Assembly: GCA_964487845.1 (NCBI GenBank)
Contig: CAZASK010000004.1
Span: 24,196 to 88,195 of the forward strand
Length of the DNA: 64,000 nucleotides
From: CAZASK01 sp964487845
Lineage (GTDB): Bacteria > Chlamydiota > Chlamydiia > Chlamydiales > FEN-1388
Reading direction: 5' to 3'
Position numbers and translations under genes: made by a program. The first letter of the stretch is position 1. Each line of letters starts with the position of its first letter. The notes beneath the pieces were generated by a model. That model had not been told where the DNA came from. It worked only from the letters and a program-made list of their open reading frames with translations, and made no database searches. Shown here piece by piece: positions 36,424 through 44,924 of this stretch.

Positions 36424-38019
36424 TTATTTTTCTTGAGGTTCTTTTGCGTCTGAGATTAGCGCTTCTGAAATCAAGACAATACCAGCTGCTGATGCGGCAA
36501 AGAGAAGTGCATTTTTTACAACTTTTGCAGGATCGATAACGCCAGCTTTCAATAGATCCTCGATCTGCTCATTGAGAGCATTAAATCCATAGTGAGCTTT
36601 TGCTTTTTGAACAGCATGGAGTGTTACAGAGCCATCATGTCCTGTATTTTGAGCAATCTGTCTTACAGATATTTCGCACGCTTGTGCAACGATCTTTGCT
36701 CCTAACAGCTCATCGCCTTCGAGTTTGAGATTGTGGATAGCTTCTGCTGCTCGAAGAAGAGCGACGCCTCCTCCTGGAACAATACCCTCTGCGAGAGCTG
36801 CTTTTGTAGCATTGAGGCTATCTTCAAAGGCTTGTTTTTTATGCTTCATTTCTGGTTCTGTGGCAGCACCGACCTTAATGACAGCGACTCCGCCTGTGAG
36901 TTTGGCTCGTCTTTCTTCTAGCTTTTCCTGGTCATACGAGCTTGTGCTGTTTTTGATTTCGGCATCAATTTGTTTGATGCGAGCGTCGATTGCCTTTTTA
37001 TGACCGCTTCCGCCTACAATAGTCGTTGCCTCTTTTGATACTACCACTTTTTCTGCTGATCCGAGCTGTTCACTTGTTGCGTCTTTTAAGTTGATACCAG
37101 CGTCCTCACAAATCACTGTAGCTCCTGTTAAGGCGGCAATGTCTTCGAGTATCGCTTTTCGCCTGTCCCCAAATCCTGGAGCTTTCACCGCGCATACTTT
37201 GAGTGTTCCTCTGAGCTTGTTGACAACGAGAGTGGAGAGGGCATCGCCATCGATGTCTTCTGCTATGATGAGAAGCTCTTTTCCTGTGGACGCAATCGAT
37301 TGAAGAATGGGGAGTAGGTCATGGATAGATGAGATTTTCTTTTCTACAAGCAAAATGGCAGTGTTTCGCTGTTCTACAATCATCTTTTCGGCATTGCTGC
37401 AAAAATAAGAGCTTAAGTAGCCGCGATCGAATTGCATGCCCTCGACGATCTCGATGGTCGTCTCGGTTCCTTTTGCTTCTTCAATAGCAATCACGCCGTT
37501 CTTGCCAACTTTTTCAATGGCCTCTGTAATTAAAGTGCCAACTTCTTCGCTATTTTGTGCGGATACTTTAGAGATATTTTTGATTTCAGCGCTACTTTGA
37601 ATGCTAATAGACTGCTTTTCAATCGATTGGATAATAGCTTCAACAGCTTTGTCTAGGCCTCGTTTGAGTTGTATAGGGCTTGCTCCAGAAGATATATAAC
37701 GGATGCCGCTTTCTACAAGGGCTCGTAGTATAAGTGTCGCTGTTGTTGTTCCATCGCCACATTTTTCTTTCATTTTTTGAACAACTTCTTTTGCGATGCT
37801 AACGCCCATGTTTTCGAAGCTGTCTTCGAGTTCAAAATCTTTTACGATGCTGCTGCCGTCATTCGTTATAGTAGGTGCTCCCCAGCTTTTATCAAGACCG
37901 ACGTTTTTCCCTTTAGGTCCAAGTGTAAATGCGATACAGTCGCTGAGCTTTTTAATTCCTGACAAAAGTTTTTGTCTTGCTTGCTCTTCAAAAATAATTT
38001 CTTTTGCTGTAGCTGACAT
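36424..38019 (-). CDS. groEL3: Orphan GroEL (Hsp60) paralog, chlamydial GroEL3-like
   Basis: 531 residues, close to normal GroEL length. ATPase residues are kept: Asp43 in LDKSWGAP, Asp89 in CGDGTTTAT, and the Asp of the FEDSLNATKAAL region before GIVPGGGVALL. It lacks the Gly-Gly-Met tail (it ends DAKEPQEK) and shows many replacements in the apical domain, such as YLSSYFCSNAEKM. No groES is adjacent. Chlamydiae carry three groEL genes; the third (CT755 in C. trachomatis, from memory) lies next to murF, and here the gene also precedes the murF cluster, so I assign it to that lineage. Whether it still folds proteins or forms a tetradecamer cannot be told. GAGGA precedes the ATG. Confidence 0.9.
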   Translation of the reverse strand: MSATAKEIIFEEQARQKLLSGIKKLSDCIAFTLGPKGKNVGLDKSWGAPTITNDGSSIVKDFELEDSFENMGVSIAKEVVQKMKEKCGDGTTTATLILRALVESGIRYISSGASPIQLKRGLDKAVEAIIQSIEKQSISIQSSAEIKNISKVSAQNSEEVGTLITEAIEKVGKNGVIAIEEAKGTETTIEIVEGMQFDRGYLSSYFCSNAEKMIVEQRNTAILLVEKKISSIHDLLPILQSIASTGKELLIIAEDIDGDALSTLVVNKLRGTLKVCAVKAPGFGDRRKAILEDIAALTGATVICEDAGINLKDATSEQLGSAEKVVVSKEATTIVGGSGHKKAIDARIKQIDAEIKNSTSSYDQEKLEERRAKLTGGVAVIKVGAATEPEMKHKKQAFEDSLNATKAALAEGIVPGGGVALLRAAEAIHNLKLEGDELLGAKIVAQACEISVRQIAQNTGHDGSVTLHAVQKAKAHYGFNALNEQIEDLLKAGVIDPAKVVKNALLFAASAAGIVLISEALISDAKEPQEK

Positions 38020-38057
38020 GGTTTTTCCTCGGGTTAGTTGAATAATCTACAGCAAAA

Positions 38058-38086
38058 GGTATACCTCAAGAAAGGCTTACTTGCAA
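38058..38086 (-). promoter_or_regulatory. Promoter of the groEL paralog
   Basis: On the minus strand TTGCAA (38086-38081), 17-base spacer, TATACC (38063-38058), about 40 bases upstream of the start codon. No CIRCE inverted repeat, the HrcA operator of heat-shock groE operons, is visible, so the paralog is probably not heat-induced through HrcA. Confidence 0.5.
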
Positions 38087-38219
38087 TTGAAATTTTTAGC
38101 GCTTGGAGCTTGCAAGTGCCAATAAAGCACAATCGAACAAGTTATTGACGGTAAATTTTTTTTTTACAATAACAGTGTTATCGCATGCTCTATTGGTATG
38201 CGTGCAATAGGGGGGCTCT

Positions 38220-39533
38220 ATGTCAATACCATCACCAATCAACTTAAATTTAAATTCAAATGCTCGAGATGTCAACTGTCTAAACAGGCTTTTTTGTTGT
38301 GTCAGCGCACAAGGTAACGGAAATATACAAATCAATACGAATGATCAGGTAAGTAATAACGGAAAAGATGAAAAAGGCGAGCAGCCGATCCCAAAGAAGA
38401 CCAATCAAAAGGAAATAATTTCGAAAAGTACACCTATGAATGATTTTGAAGAGGAGGTCATTCTTCAGCAGGAAGACAATGAGCTCCCTCCGCTAGAAGA
38501 AAGTGAAGAGGAAGAGTTAACTATTCTAAAAAACATAAATAAAAATCTTGTGTTTAGAAAGAATGAATTCCGAATGGAAAATCAAAAAGAAAGAAAAATG
38601 AGTCAAAAATTTGATCTCATACGAACGAAGTGGTTGGCTGGTGAAGATTTGAGTAGAAGTGAAGAGGTTTTTTTTGTAACAGGTAAAAAAGCACGTCAAG
38701 AGACGACGGAGGCCTTTTTTAATGGGATGGCACAGTATGGGCATATTCAACGGGAGATTATTTTTAGTATGTCGAAGGTTGACCCTTTAAGTGCGTATAA
38801 AGAATTCAAGGCGATTACTGTCAAAGATCAACAAGAAATAAAAAAAGCTTACCTCTATTGTTCAAGGAATCAAAAAATTTTAAATACTGTGATTGAGCGA
38901 ATTCAGCTTGCAACAAAATTTTTAGAATTGAATCCAGAATTTGCTTTATATGCAGTGCCACTCAAAAATGAAAATCCTCAAAAATCAGAGGGGTCTGATT
39001 TAGAGCAAGGCATGAAACAGCTATCACTGAAGTCTAAAAAATCAAGGAAAACGAAAACTACTTTGAAAAAGAAAGAACCTCCTACTATTCAACTCAGTGA
39101 TCTTGATTTAAACACGTCAAAAGTGAATTCACCATCTGGTCTCGGAAATGAAAATTCCAGCAGTGTAGATAAAATACAGTTGCTTTTTTTACGCGTTGCG
39201 CATCAAGTGGGATTCTTTGATCCGGTGGATGTAAGACGACTAGGTGTAAAAATGAGGCAGCTCGATGTTGCTACGCTTCAAGAAGCGTATCAATTAGATA
39301 TGAAATATCAATATGAAAGAATTGACGAGACATGTATTCGAGGTATTCTTTCTATAGTATTAGCGTGTGATAAGGCTTACCGTATGCTTCTTCAAAAAAG
39401 TGAAACAAAAAAGAGTGTGCTGATGAACGAGGTGTTTGAGGAAGTGCTTAATGCGTGTGAGCGTGAAGCCAATATAGAGGGAGAGTATAAAGAATCGGTA
39501 TCAGGTGATCTGCTTCAAAGCAAGTTGAACTAA
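38220..39533 (+). CDS. Unknown CC-family protein, paralog 1
   Basis: 437 residues; not a family I recognise. It begins SPINLNLNSNARDVNCLNRL followed by a Cys-Cys pair near residue 25, then an acidic low-complexity part (residues 60-100, EEESE-like). Two helical cores follow: residues about 105-240 (FFNGMAQYGHIQREI, then ITVKDQQEIKKAYL) and residues about 320-420 (LFLRVAHQVGFFDPVDVRRL). There is no signal peptide and no membrane span. The next gene encodes a close paralog, so this is a tandem duplication. The ATG follows a run of G at suitable distance. Possible host-directed or inclusion-associated protein; this is a guess from the lineage-specific, duplicated nature. Confidence 0.78.
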   Translation: MSIPSPINLNLNSNARDVNCLNRLFCCVSAQGNGNIQINTNDQVSNNGKDEKGEQPIPKKTNQKEIISKSTPMNDFEEEVILQQEDNELPPLEESEEEELTILKNINKNLVFRKNEFRMENQKERKMSQKFDLIRTKWLAGEDLSRSEEVFFVTGKKARQETTEAFFNGMAQYGHIQREIIFSMSKVDPLSAYKEFKAITVKDQQEIKKAYLYCSRNQKILNTVIERIQLATKFLELNPEFALYAVPLKNENPQKSEGSDLEQGMKQLSLKSKKSRKTKTTLKKKEPPTIQLSDLDLNTSKVNSPSGLGNENSSSVDKIQLLFLRVAHQVGFFDPVDVRRLGVKMRQLDVATLQEAYQLDMKYQYERIDETCIRGILSIVLACDKAYRMLLQKSETKKSVLMNEVFEEVLNACEREANIEGEYKESVSGDLLQSKLN

Positions 39534-39561
39534 ATTATACCAACAATAAGGAGGAGGGAAT

Positions 39562-41022
39562 ATGTCATTTCCGTCACCGATTAACTTGAATTTAAATTCA
39601 CATGCAAGAGATGTCAATTGTTTGACGCGGCTTTTTTGTTGCTTGAGTACTCGAGATCAAGGGAACATACAAATCAATACAAATGATCAAATACACAATG
39701 GTGAGAAGGATGAAGACAACGCGTCTTCTCTAAATTCGAAAAGTAATAAAAAAATGGAAATGCCAACAAATCGCACATCAAAATATTTTGAAAATGAAGA
39801 TGTAATAGAGTCAAATAAGAAATCGCTGCCAGTTATTGAAGAAGATGAAGATGAAGAAATGGTGATTCAAAGCAATATAAACAAAAATCTTGTTTTTTCA
39901 CGTCAAGAATTTCGCTTAGAGAATGAAAAAGAGAAAAAAATCAGTCAAAAGTTTCATCAAGTGAAGGATAAGCTGATACAAGGAGAAGATTTAAGTTCAA
40001 GCGAGAAAACTCTTTTGGTAAAAGGTCAGAAAATGCGTCAGACTACGGTAACGGCTTTTTTTAATGGCCTGGCGCAGTATGGGCATATGCAGCGCGAGAT
40101 TTATTTGAGTATGGCAAAAATAGATCCGGTGAGTTGTTATAAAGAGTGCAAATCAATCACAGTAAGGGATCAGCAGGAGATAAAAAAAGCGCATTCATTT
40201 TTTTTAGAAGATGAGAAGATTTTGAAAGTGATTATTAAAAGAATTCAGTTAGCAACGAAATTTCTTGAGTTGCATCCAGAAATTACTCTGTATAAAAATT
40301 ATTTGCCAATAGAGGGGTTGGATTCTCTCCATCAATCATCGTCTCCCTCCCATGATTTATCGGACAATATAGAAAATTTGAGAATTTCCAAGCAGACAAC
40401 CTGTGTGTTACAAAAACGAGAAAAAAATAAGAATAACGAATATATGGAGCCTATTTTCACACAGCCACAATCACTCCCTTCGTTGCGCACAGAAAATGAA
40501 ATGATGCTGGATAACAGCATTCTCTCAAATGAACCCAATCTATTTGAGAGTTCTCATTATGCGAAGCCTATAAAGGAGATTCAGAAGAAAAAGGGAAGTA
40601 TTCAGCATGAGATGCTCGTTTCAAAGGAAAAAACAGGAAATTCTCCTAGTCAATCGAGTAAGATCGATATGCTATTTTTACGCGTTGCCAATCAAGTTGG
40701 TTGTTTTGATCCTGTAGATATAAAGCGGTTAGGCAGAAAAATGAGAAAACTCGATGTTGCCACGCTGAAAGAAGCGTATGAATTAGATGTAAAATATGAA
40801 TATCCAAGGATAAGTGAAAGTGAGGTGCATGGAATTATAGCTATCGTACAAGCATGCGCAAATGTTTATCGAAAAAAGCGTGTTGAAAAAAAATCGAAGC
40901 AAGAGGGTATGTCTATGCAATCTATATTTGAAGAGGTGCTTAAGAATTGCTTATATGAAGCTCAGGTTGTAGAAGAGCGCAAGGGATCGATAAATAGCGA
41001 ATTCCTCTTTTTATCAAATTGA
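39562..41022 (+). CDS. Unknown CC-family protein, paralog 2
   Basis: 486 residues, the tandem copy of the preceding gene. The first 30 residues are almost identical to paralog 1 (SPINLNLNSHARDVNCLTRL, then FCCLS), as are both helical cores (FFNGLAQYGHMQREI; LFLRVANQVGCFDPVDIKRL). Identity extends to DNA, for example around 39668-39690. The extra length comes from an expanded, divergent linker between the cores (residues about 255-365), rich in Ser, Asn and Lys. Strong Shine-Dalgarno AGGAGGAGGG precedes the ATG, 28 bases after paralog 1, so the two are co-transcribed. It ends ten bases before the convergent rsmI. Function unknown. Confidence 0.78.
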   Translation: MSFPSPINLNLNSHARDVNCLTRLFCCLSTRDQGNIQINTNDQIHNGEKDEDNASSLNSKSNKKMEMPTNRTSKYFENEDVIESNKKSLPVIEEDEDEEMVIQSNINKNLVFSRQEFRLENEKEKKISQKFHQVKDKLIQGEDLSSSEKTLLVKGQKMRQTTVTAFFNGLAQYGHMQREIYLSMAKIDPVSCYKECKSITVRDQQEIKKAHSFFLEDEKILKVIIKRIQLATKFLELHPEITLYKNYLPIEGLDSLHQSSSPSHDLSDNIENLRISKQTTCVLQKREKNKNNEYMEPIFTQPQSLPSLRTENEMMLDNSILSNEPNLFESSHYAKPIKEIQKKKGSIQHEMLVSKEKTGNSPSQSSKIDMLFLRVANQVGCFDPVDIKRLGRKMRKLDVATLKEAYELDVKYEYPRISESEVHGIIAIVQACANVYRKKRVEKKSKQEGMSMQSIFEEVLKNCLYEAQVVEERKGSINSEFLFLSN

Positions 41023-41031
41023 TGACGCTTC

Positions 41032-41859
41032 CTAGGAATTGAGAGAAGATTCTGAAATCATGAGTCGATAAAGATTTCGTTTTGACAGATCAAGACTTTT
41101 CGCGGCGACTTGTAGAGCTTCTTTTTTGCTAAGTCCCTGTGAATGCATGAGTTCATGTATATATTCTTTCACGTCAGAATCAGATAAATCTTTTTTGCGT
41201 AGAATGCCCTCTATGCAGAGGACCATTTCTCCTCGCCACTCGTTATTTTTCTGAGAGAGTATCTCTGCGGCGGTTCCTCGAAGGCACTCTTCAAATTGCT
41301 TTGTAATTTCCCTTACAATAGCTAGTCTCGCTTGAGGAGCTAGTGTCGTAAGAAGGGTGAGTGTCTTTTGTATTCGATGTGGAGATTCAAAAGCAAGAGA
41401 TGTCCCAGTATATGTAACCATGGCATTGAGTTGACGAGCCAGCTCTTGTTGTTTTTTTGGCAAAAAGCCTACAAATTGAAATGGGGTTGGTGAAAATCCA
41501 CAGAGGACGAGAGCGGAAATGACAGCGCTTGGACCTGGGATCGTTGTATAAGGAATTTTTTGGCGAATGCATTCTTGTACGAGTAGAAATCCAGGATCGG
41601 AAACGAGTGGTGTGCCTGCATCGCTTATGAGAGCGATTTCTTTCCCAGATAAAAGATCTTTGATGATGGCATCTTGTCTGGGTCTTTCGTTGAGTTCGTG
41701 AAAGCTGACCAATCGCTTTTCTATGCCAAAGTGACGTAAGAGCTGAAGAGAATGTCTCGTATCTTCTGCAAGAATATAAGCTACGGACTTCAACGTTTCA
41801 AGTGCGCGCAAAGAAATGTCTTGAAGATTGCCTATAGGCGTAGAAATAATAGTGAGCAC
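41032..41859 (-). CDS. rsmI: 16S rRNA (cytidine(1402)-2'-O)-methyltransferase
   Basis: 275 residues, standard for RsmI. Tetrapyrrole-methylase fold with the family motifs: TPIGNLQDISLRALE at the N-terminus, AEDTRHS, SFHELNE, ISDAGTPLVSDPG and IPGPSAVISALVLCG. It uses S-adenosylmethionine to 2'-O-methylate C1402 in the decoding centre of 16S rRNA. The ATG at 41859 is only 27 bases from tRNA-Cys, which lies upstream on the same strand, so they may be co-transcribed. In this window the pair is inserted between members of the CC family, on the opposite strand. Confidence 0.96.
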   Translation of the reverse strand: MLTIISTPIGNLQDISLRALETLKSVAYILAEDTRHSLQLLRHFGIEKRLVSFHELNERPRQDAIIKDLLSGKEIALISDAGTPLVSDPGFLLVQECIRQKIPYTTIPGPSAVISALVLCGFSPTPFQFVGFLPKKQQELARQLNAMVTYTGTSLAFESPHRIQKTLTLLTTLAPQARLAIVREITKQFEECLRGTAAEILSQKNNEWRGEMVLCIEGILRKKDLSDSDVKEYIHELMHSQGLSKKEALQVAAKSLDLSKRNLYRLMISESSLNS

Positions 41860-41885
41860 GTGCGCGTCCTAGGATAGGAGAAAAA

Positions 41886-41957
41886 AGGTGGCACCCAGAT
41901 TCGAACTGGGGGATGGAAGCTTTGCAGGCTTCTGCCTTACCACTTGGCGATGCCACC
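41886..41957 (-). tRNA. tRNA-Cys (anticodon GCA)
   Basis: On the minus strand the acceptor GGTGGCA pairs with TGCCACC, the anticodon stem GAAGC/GCTTC encloses loop CTGCAAA (anticodon GCA), the T arm is CCCAG/CTGGG with TTCGAAT, and the discriminator is U, as in tRNA-Cys generally. CCA is not encoded; a T-run follows the 3' end. Confidence 0.96.
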
Positions 41958-42090
41958 GAATTGCTCACACATCGTATCAATAAATAGTACTTCTAGACAA
42001 TTTGTTTTTATGTTTGAAGGAAAAAGGCTTTTTATTCCTATAATTAAAAAAAATACTTTACATATTATAGCGAGACTCCTATGTCTGGAG

Positions 42091-42121
42091 TTGTAGAGAT
42101 GCTCTTGACTTTTGATATAAT
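42091..42121 (+). promoter_or_regulatory. Promoter of the third CC-family gene
   Basis: TATAAT at 42116-42121 preceded by TG one base upstream (extended -10, TGATATAAT), with a weak TTGTAG at 42091-42096 at 19-base spacing. 35 bases before the start codon. Confidence 0.5.
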
Positions 42122-42155
42122 AGAGAATGGGTGTCTCTCTGAAAGGGGGTGAAAT

Positions 42156-43562
42156 ATGAATCAACTTGTTACATCAGTTCCCGATCTTGCAAGTGGAACT
42201 ATCGCATTACGAGTGCAGGATGTTCAAACAAGAGGTATAAAATGTTGTACAGGCATTAGCTGTTGTTTATCCGTAAATACAGGTGAAAAAGCAGAGCTGA
42301 CAAAGGTGTTAGCTCTTAATAATGAGAAGTCGACAGAATTGGAGATTTCTGAAAGTACAGAAGTGGTGTATGAAGAGCTGCAAGACGTTTCTTTTCTTCG
42401 TCCTCTGCAAAATAGTGACTTGCCTCTCTATAGAAAGGCAAAAGCTTGGAACAGTCTGCGTCGCAAGACTTTAAATGGCTATTATAACAAATTAGTCAAA
42501 GAAGAGGGGGCAGAAACTACTGCGGTTGCTGGAACATGTGCTTCTGTATTTTTCGAGACAATGTATAAAAATTATCAACCATTAGAAATTTGTCATTTGA
42601 TCTCACTGCGGGGAAAGCTTGACGCAATCAAGAAAATACAACGCACATTCAATGCCGTTGTCAAGTGTTTTGAAAGGGTGGCTGTTACTGTGTATGACGA
42701 TGACGAAGATTTGGAGCCATTTAATACTCCATCAAGGATTATTAGCTCCAAAATAAATCAGACAGAGCGATTAGTTCCTCAGCTTTTCGAAAAAAAAGAA
42801 GATGAATCCACGGAACATGAAGAAATTATGATGAAAAGCACATTTGACGAGCTGCTTGAGCATAATGATCTAGAAAAGAATCAAGAGCTAGTAGACTGTG
42901 TTTTTTTACAAGCGATGAAGCAATATTTTACAAGAGAGCAAGCAAAAACTATTGGCATTAAGTTAAACGCATTGACTACAAGTGAGCGTGTCCCCTTTTC
43001 CTTGATCGATTTAGCAAATCCTGGTAATTTCCAGCATCTTTCATTGCAAGAATGTGATCAATTAGTGAATGCCGCCCAGCATGTCGATTCAGTTGTGAGT
43101 AAATTACTCGTTTTACATCGGGAAGATGAAGACCCTGTCAAGCTGTTTGTAATGTCTAGAATACAACAGTATCAAGAAAAACATAAGAAAAGAAAGATCC
43201 ATATTTCACATGAGCTTTTATTGGAAAATAGCAGCTCAGATAGTGATGAAATAGAAAACAAAAAAGCAAAAATAAAAAAAATATATCTAAGTCCGAATGT
43301 TATAGAAAACAAGAGATTTATTACTAAGAGGAAAAGTTTTCAATTATTGCAGCCCCGTGATAATTTTCCTTCCCATCATAAGGCAAAATCGCTTCCTTAT
43401 TCTATTGAAGGGTATGAACTAGACCTGCTTAATCACGAGATGAACAACCTTACACTTGAACGTTCTCAGTATGATGATCAATGGGGAAATATTCAGCATT
43501 TTGAATTGAATTCAAACGATAGTTCTTCTGAGGAGATTGATGATCAGAAATCGGAGAACTGA
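42156..43562 (+). CDS. Unknown CC-family protein, divergent paralog 3
   Basis: 468 residues. It shares the layout of the two genes upstream but is strongly diverged: a short N-terminus with Cys-Cys pairs (KCCTGISCCLSVN, residues 30-42), a first helical core (residues about 75-190, CASVFFETMYKNYQPLEI, RGKLDAIKKIQRTFNAVVK) and a second (about 240-340, VFLQAMKQYFTREQAKTIGIKL). The pattern F-x-x-x-M-x-x-Y and L-x-x-A-x-x-x-x-x-x-V recurs in both cores. The C-terminal 120 residues are charged and probably disordered. AAGGGGGTGAAAT before the ATG is a strong ribosome binding site. It ends 15 bases before murF. Homology to paralogs 1 and 2 is my alignment by eye; function unknown. Confidence 0.72.
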   Translation: MNQLVTSVPDLASGTIALRVQDVQTRGIKCCTGISCCLSVNTGEKAELTKVLALNNEKSTELEISESTEVVYEELQDVSFLRPLQNSDLPLYRKAKAWNSLRRKTLNGYYNKLVKEEGAETTAVAGTCASVFFETMYKNYQPLEICHLISLRGKLDAIKKIQRTFNAVVKCFERVAVTVYDDDEDLEPFNTPSRIISSKINQTERLVPQLFEKKEDESTEHEEIMMKSTFDELLEHNDLEKNQELVDCVFLQAMKQYFTREQAKTIGIKLNALTTSERVPFSLIDLANPGNFQHLSLQECDQLVNAAQHVDSVVSKLLVLHREDEDPVKLFVMSRIQQYQEKHKKRKIHISHELLLENSSSDSDEIENKKAKIKKIYLSPNVIENKRFITKRKSFQLLQPRDNFPSHHKAKSLPYSIEGYELDLLNHEMNNLTLERSQYDDQWGNIQHFELNSNDSSSEEIDDQKSEN

Positions 43563-43577
43563 TAGCATGCATAGATT

Positions 43578-44921
43578 ATGAAAAAATATTCATTTGCTCA
43601 CCTTGCACGCTATTGCAAAATTCCATGTGTAGACTATCCTCGTGGGGTGTATACAGGGGCTGCTGTAGATACAAAAAAAATTGAGCCTGGGAATCTGTTT
43701 TTTGCGCTTCGTGGAGCTCGTACAGATGGGCATCACTATCTTGAGGAGGCAGCTACAAAAGGAGCCTCTTTGCTTGTCATTCGGGAAAACTACCAAGGGA
43801 ATGCTTCGTTTTCTTGTCCTATACTGCGTGTGCCAGACCCTTTGATCGCTCTACAAAATCATGCTCAGTCTCTTTTAGAAGAGCTTCGGCCGACAATATG
43901 TGCAATCACCGGTTCATACGGGAAAACGACAACAAAATCACTGCTCGAGCAGATGCTTGCCCCCTATAAAAAAACAATGGTGACTCCCAGTAATCACAAC
44001 TCGCAAATAGGACTGCCCCTATCAATTATAAACCATTTAGCAGGTGATGAAACGCATTGTATTTTAGAGATGGGGCTTACTGAAAAGGGACATATTGCAC
44101 GTCTTGTTCAGATAGCGCCCCCTGACATTGCGATGATTCTTGCTGTAGCGCATGTGCATATTCAGCAATTTGAGAATATAGAGGCTCTTGCGCGGGCAAA
44201 AAAGGAAATCTTTTCACATCCTAGGACGAAATGTGCTCTTGTTGGTGCCGATACACTGGCATTGGAGACACTTCTTTCAGGGGAGCCAACAAAAAAAATG
44301 TTTTCTTTGCAACATGATCAGGCGCACTGGGGAATGGAAGTCAATACGGATAGCGTGATAGTAAGAGAAGAAGATGAATGGCATATACTGCCAAAGCCCT
44401 CCTTTTCTGGAAGCCATTTTTACTATAATCTCCTCGGTGCGATTGCGGCGGCAAGATCGCTTGACCTCTCATGGGATGCTATTTCTCACACAATGCAAGA
44501 GCTGCAGCTTCCTGAAAGAAGATTGCAAGAGGTTAAAAAGCAGGGGATCTCTTTTGTTGACGATGCCTACAATGCAGCAGAAGACTCTACGAAGGCCGCT
44601 CTTACTTGGATTGCCAGTCAGTCTACACAAGGCAGGAAAATCGCGATTTTAGGGGAGTTAAGCGAGCTTGGAAAATTTTCTGAAGAGACACATAGACGAG
44701 TTGGCCTTCATGCGCTAGAATGCGTAGATGAAATGGTATGCTTTGGAAAAGGCGCGCTTTTTGCCTATGATGAGTGGAACAAAAGAGGAAAAATTGCGAC
44801 CTATTTTGATGATATGGATGCTTTGATCGCCTATTTGAAAAACTACCTTTCTCCTGGAGACCTTGTGCTGCTCAAGGGGTCCAGAGGAAATCGACTAGAA
44901 CGCATCTTGGAGGCCTATTGA
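43578..44921 (+). CDS. murF: UDP-MurNAc-tripeptide-D-Ala-D-Ala ligase
   Basis: 447 residues, full-length Mur ligase. ATP loop TGSYGKTTTKSLL, central PSNHNSQIGLPLSII, ILEMGLTEKGHI, and the C-terminal DDAYNAAEDSTKAAL typical of MurF. It adds D-Ala-D-Ala to the UDP-MurNAc-tripeptide in the cytoplasm, completing the Park nucleotide. The N-terminal domain binds the UDP-substrate. No clear Shine-Dalgarno precedes the ATG at 43578. It opens a cluster murF-mraY-(terC)-murD-LysM-ftsW-murG-murC/ddl-ftsQ; murE and ftsI are not here, as I recall for Chlamydia. Confidence 0.95.
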   Translation: MKKYSFAHLARYCKIPCVDYPRGVYTGAAVDTKKIEPGNLFFALRGARTDGHHYLEEAATKGASLLVIRENYQGNASFSCPILRVPDPLIALQNHAQSLLEELRPTICAITGSYGKTTTKSLLEQMLAPYKKTMVTPSNHNSQIGLPLSIINHLAGDETHCILEMGLTEKGHIARLVQIAPPDIAMILAVAHVHIQQFENIEALARAKKEIFSHPRTKCALVGADTLALETLLSGEPTKKMFSLQHDQAHWGMEVNTDSVIVREEDEWHILPKPSFSGSHFYYNLLGAIAAARSLDLSWDAISHTMQELQLPERRLQEVKKQGISFVDDAYNAAEDSTKAALTWIASQSTQGRKIAILGELSELGKFSEETHRRVGLHALECVDEMVCFGKGALFAYDEWNKRGKIATYFDDMDALIAYLKNYLSPGDLVLLKGSRGNRLERILEAY

Positions 44922-44924
44922 CCG

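Noticed and set aside
38145..38173. TTGACG with a downstream TACAAT before the first CC-family gene
   Set aside because: The spacer is only 14 bases, too short for a convincing promoter.
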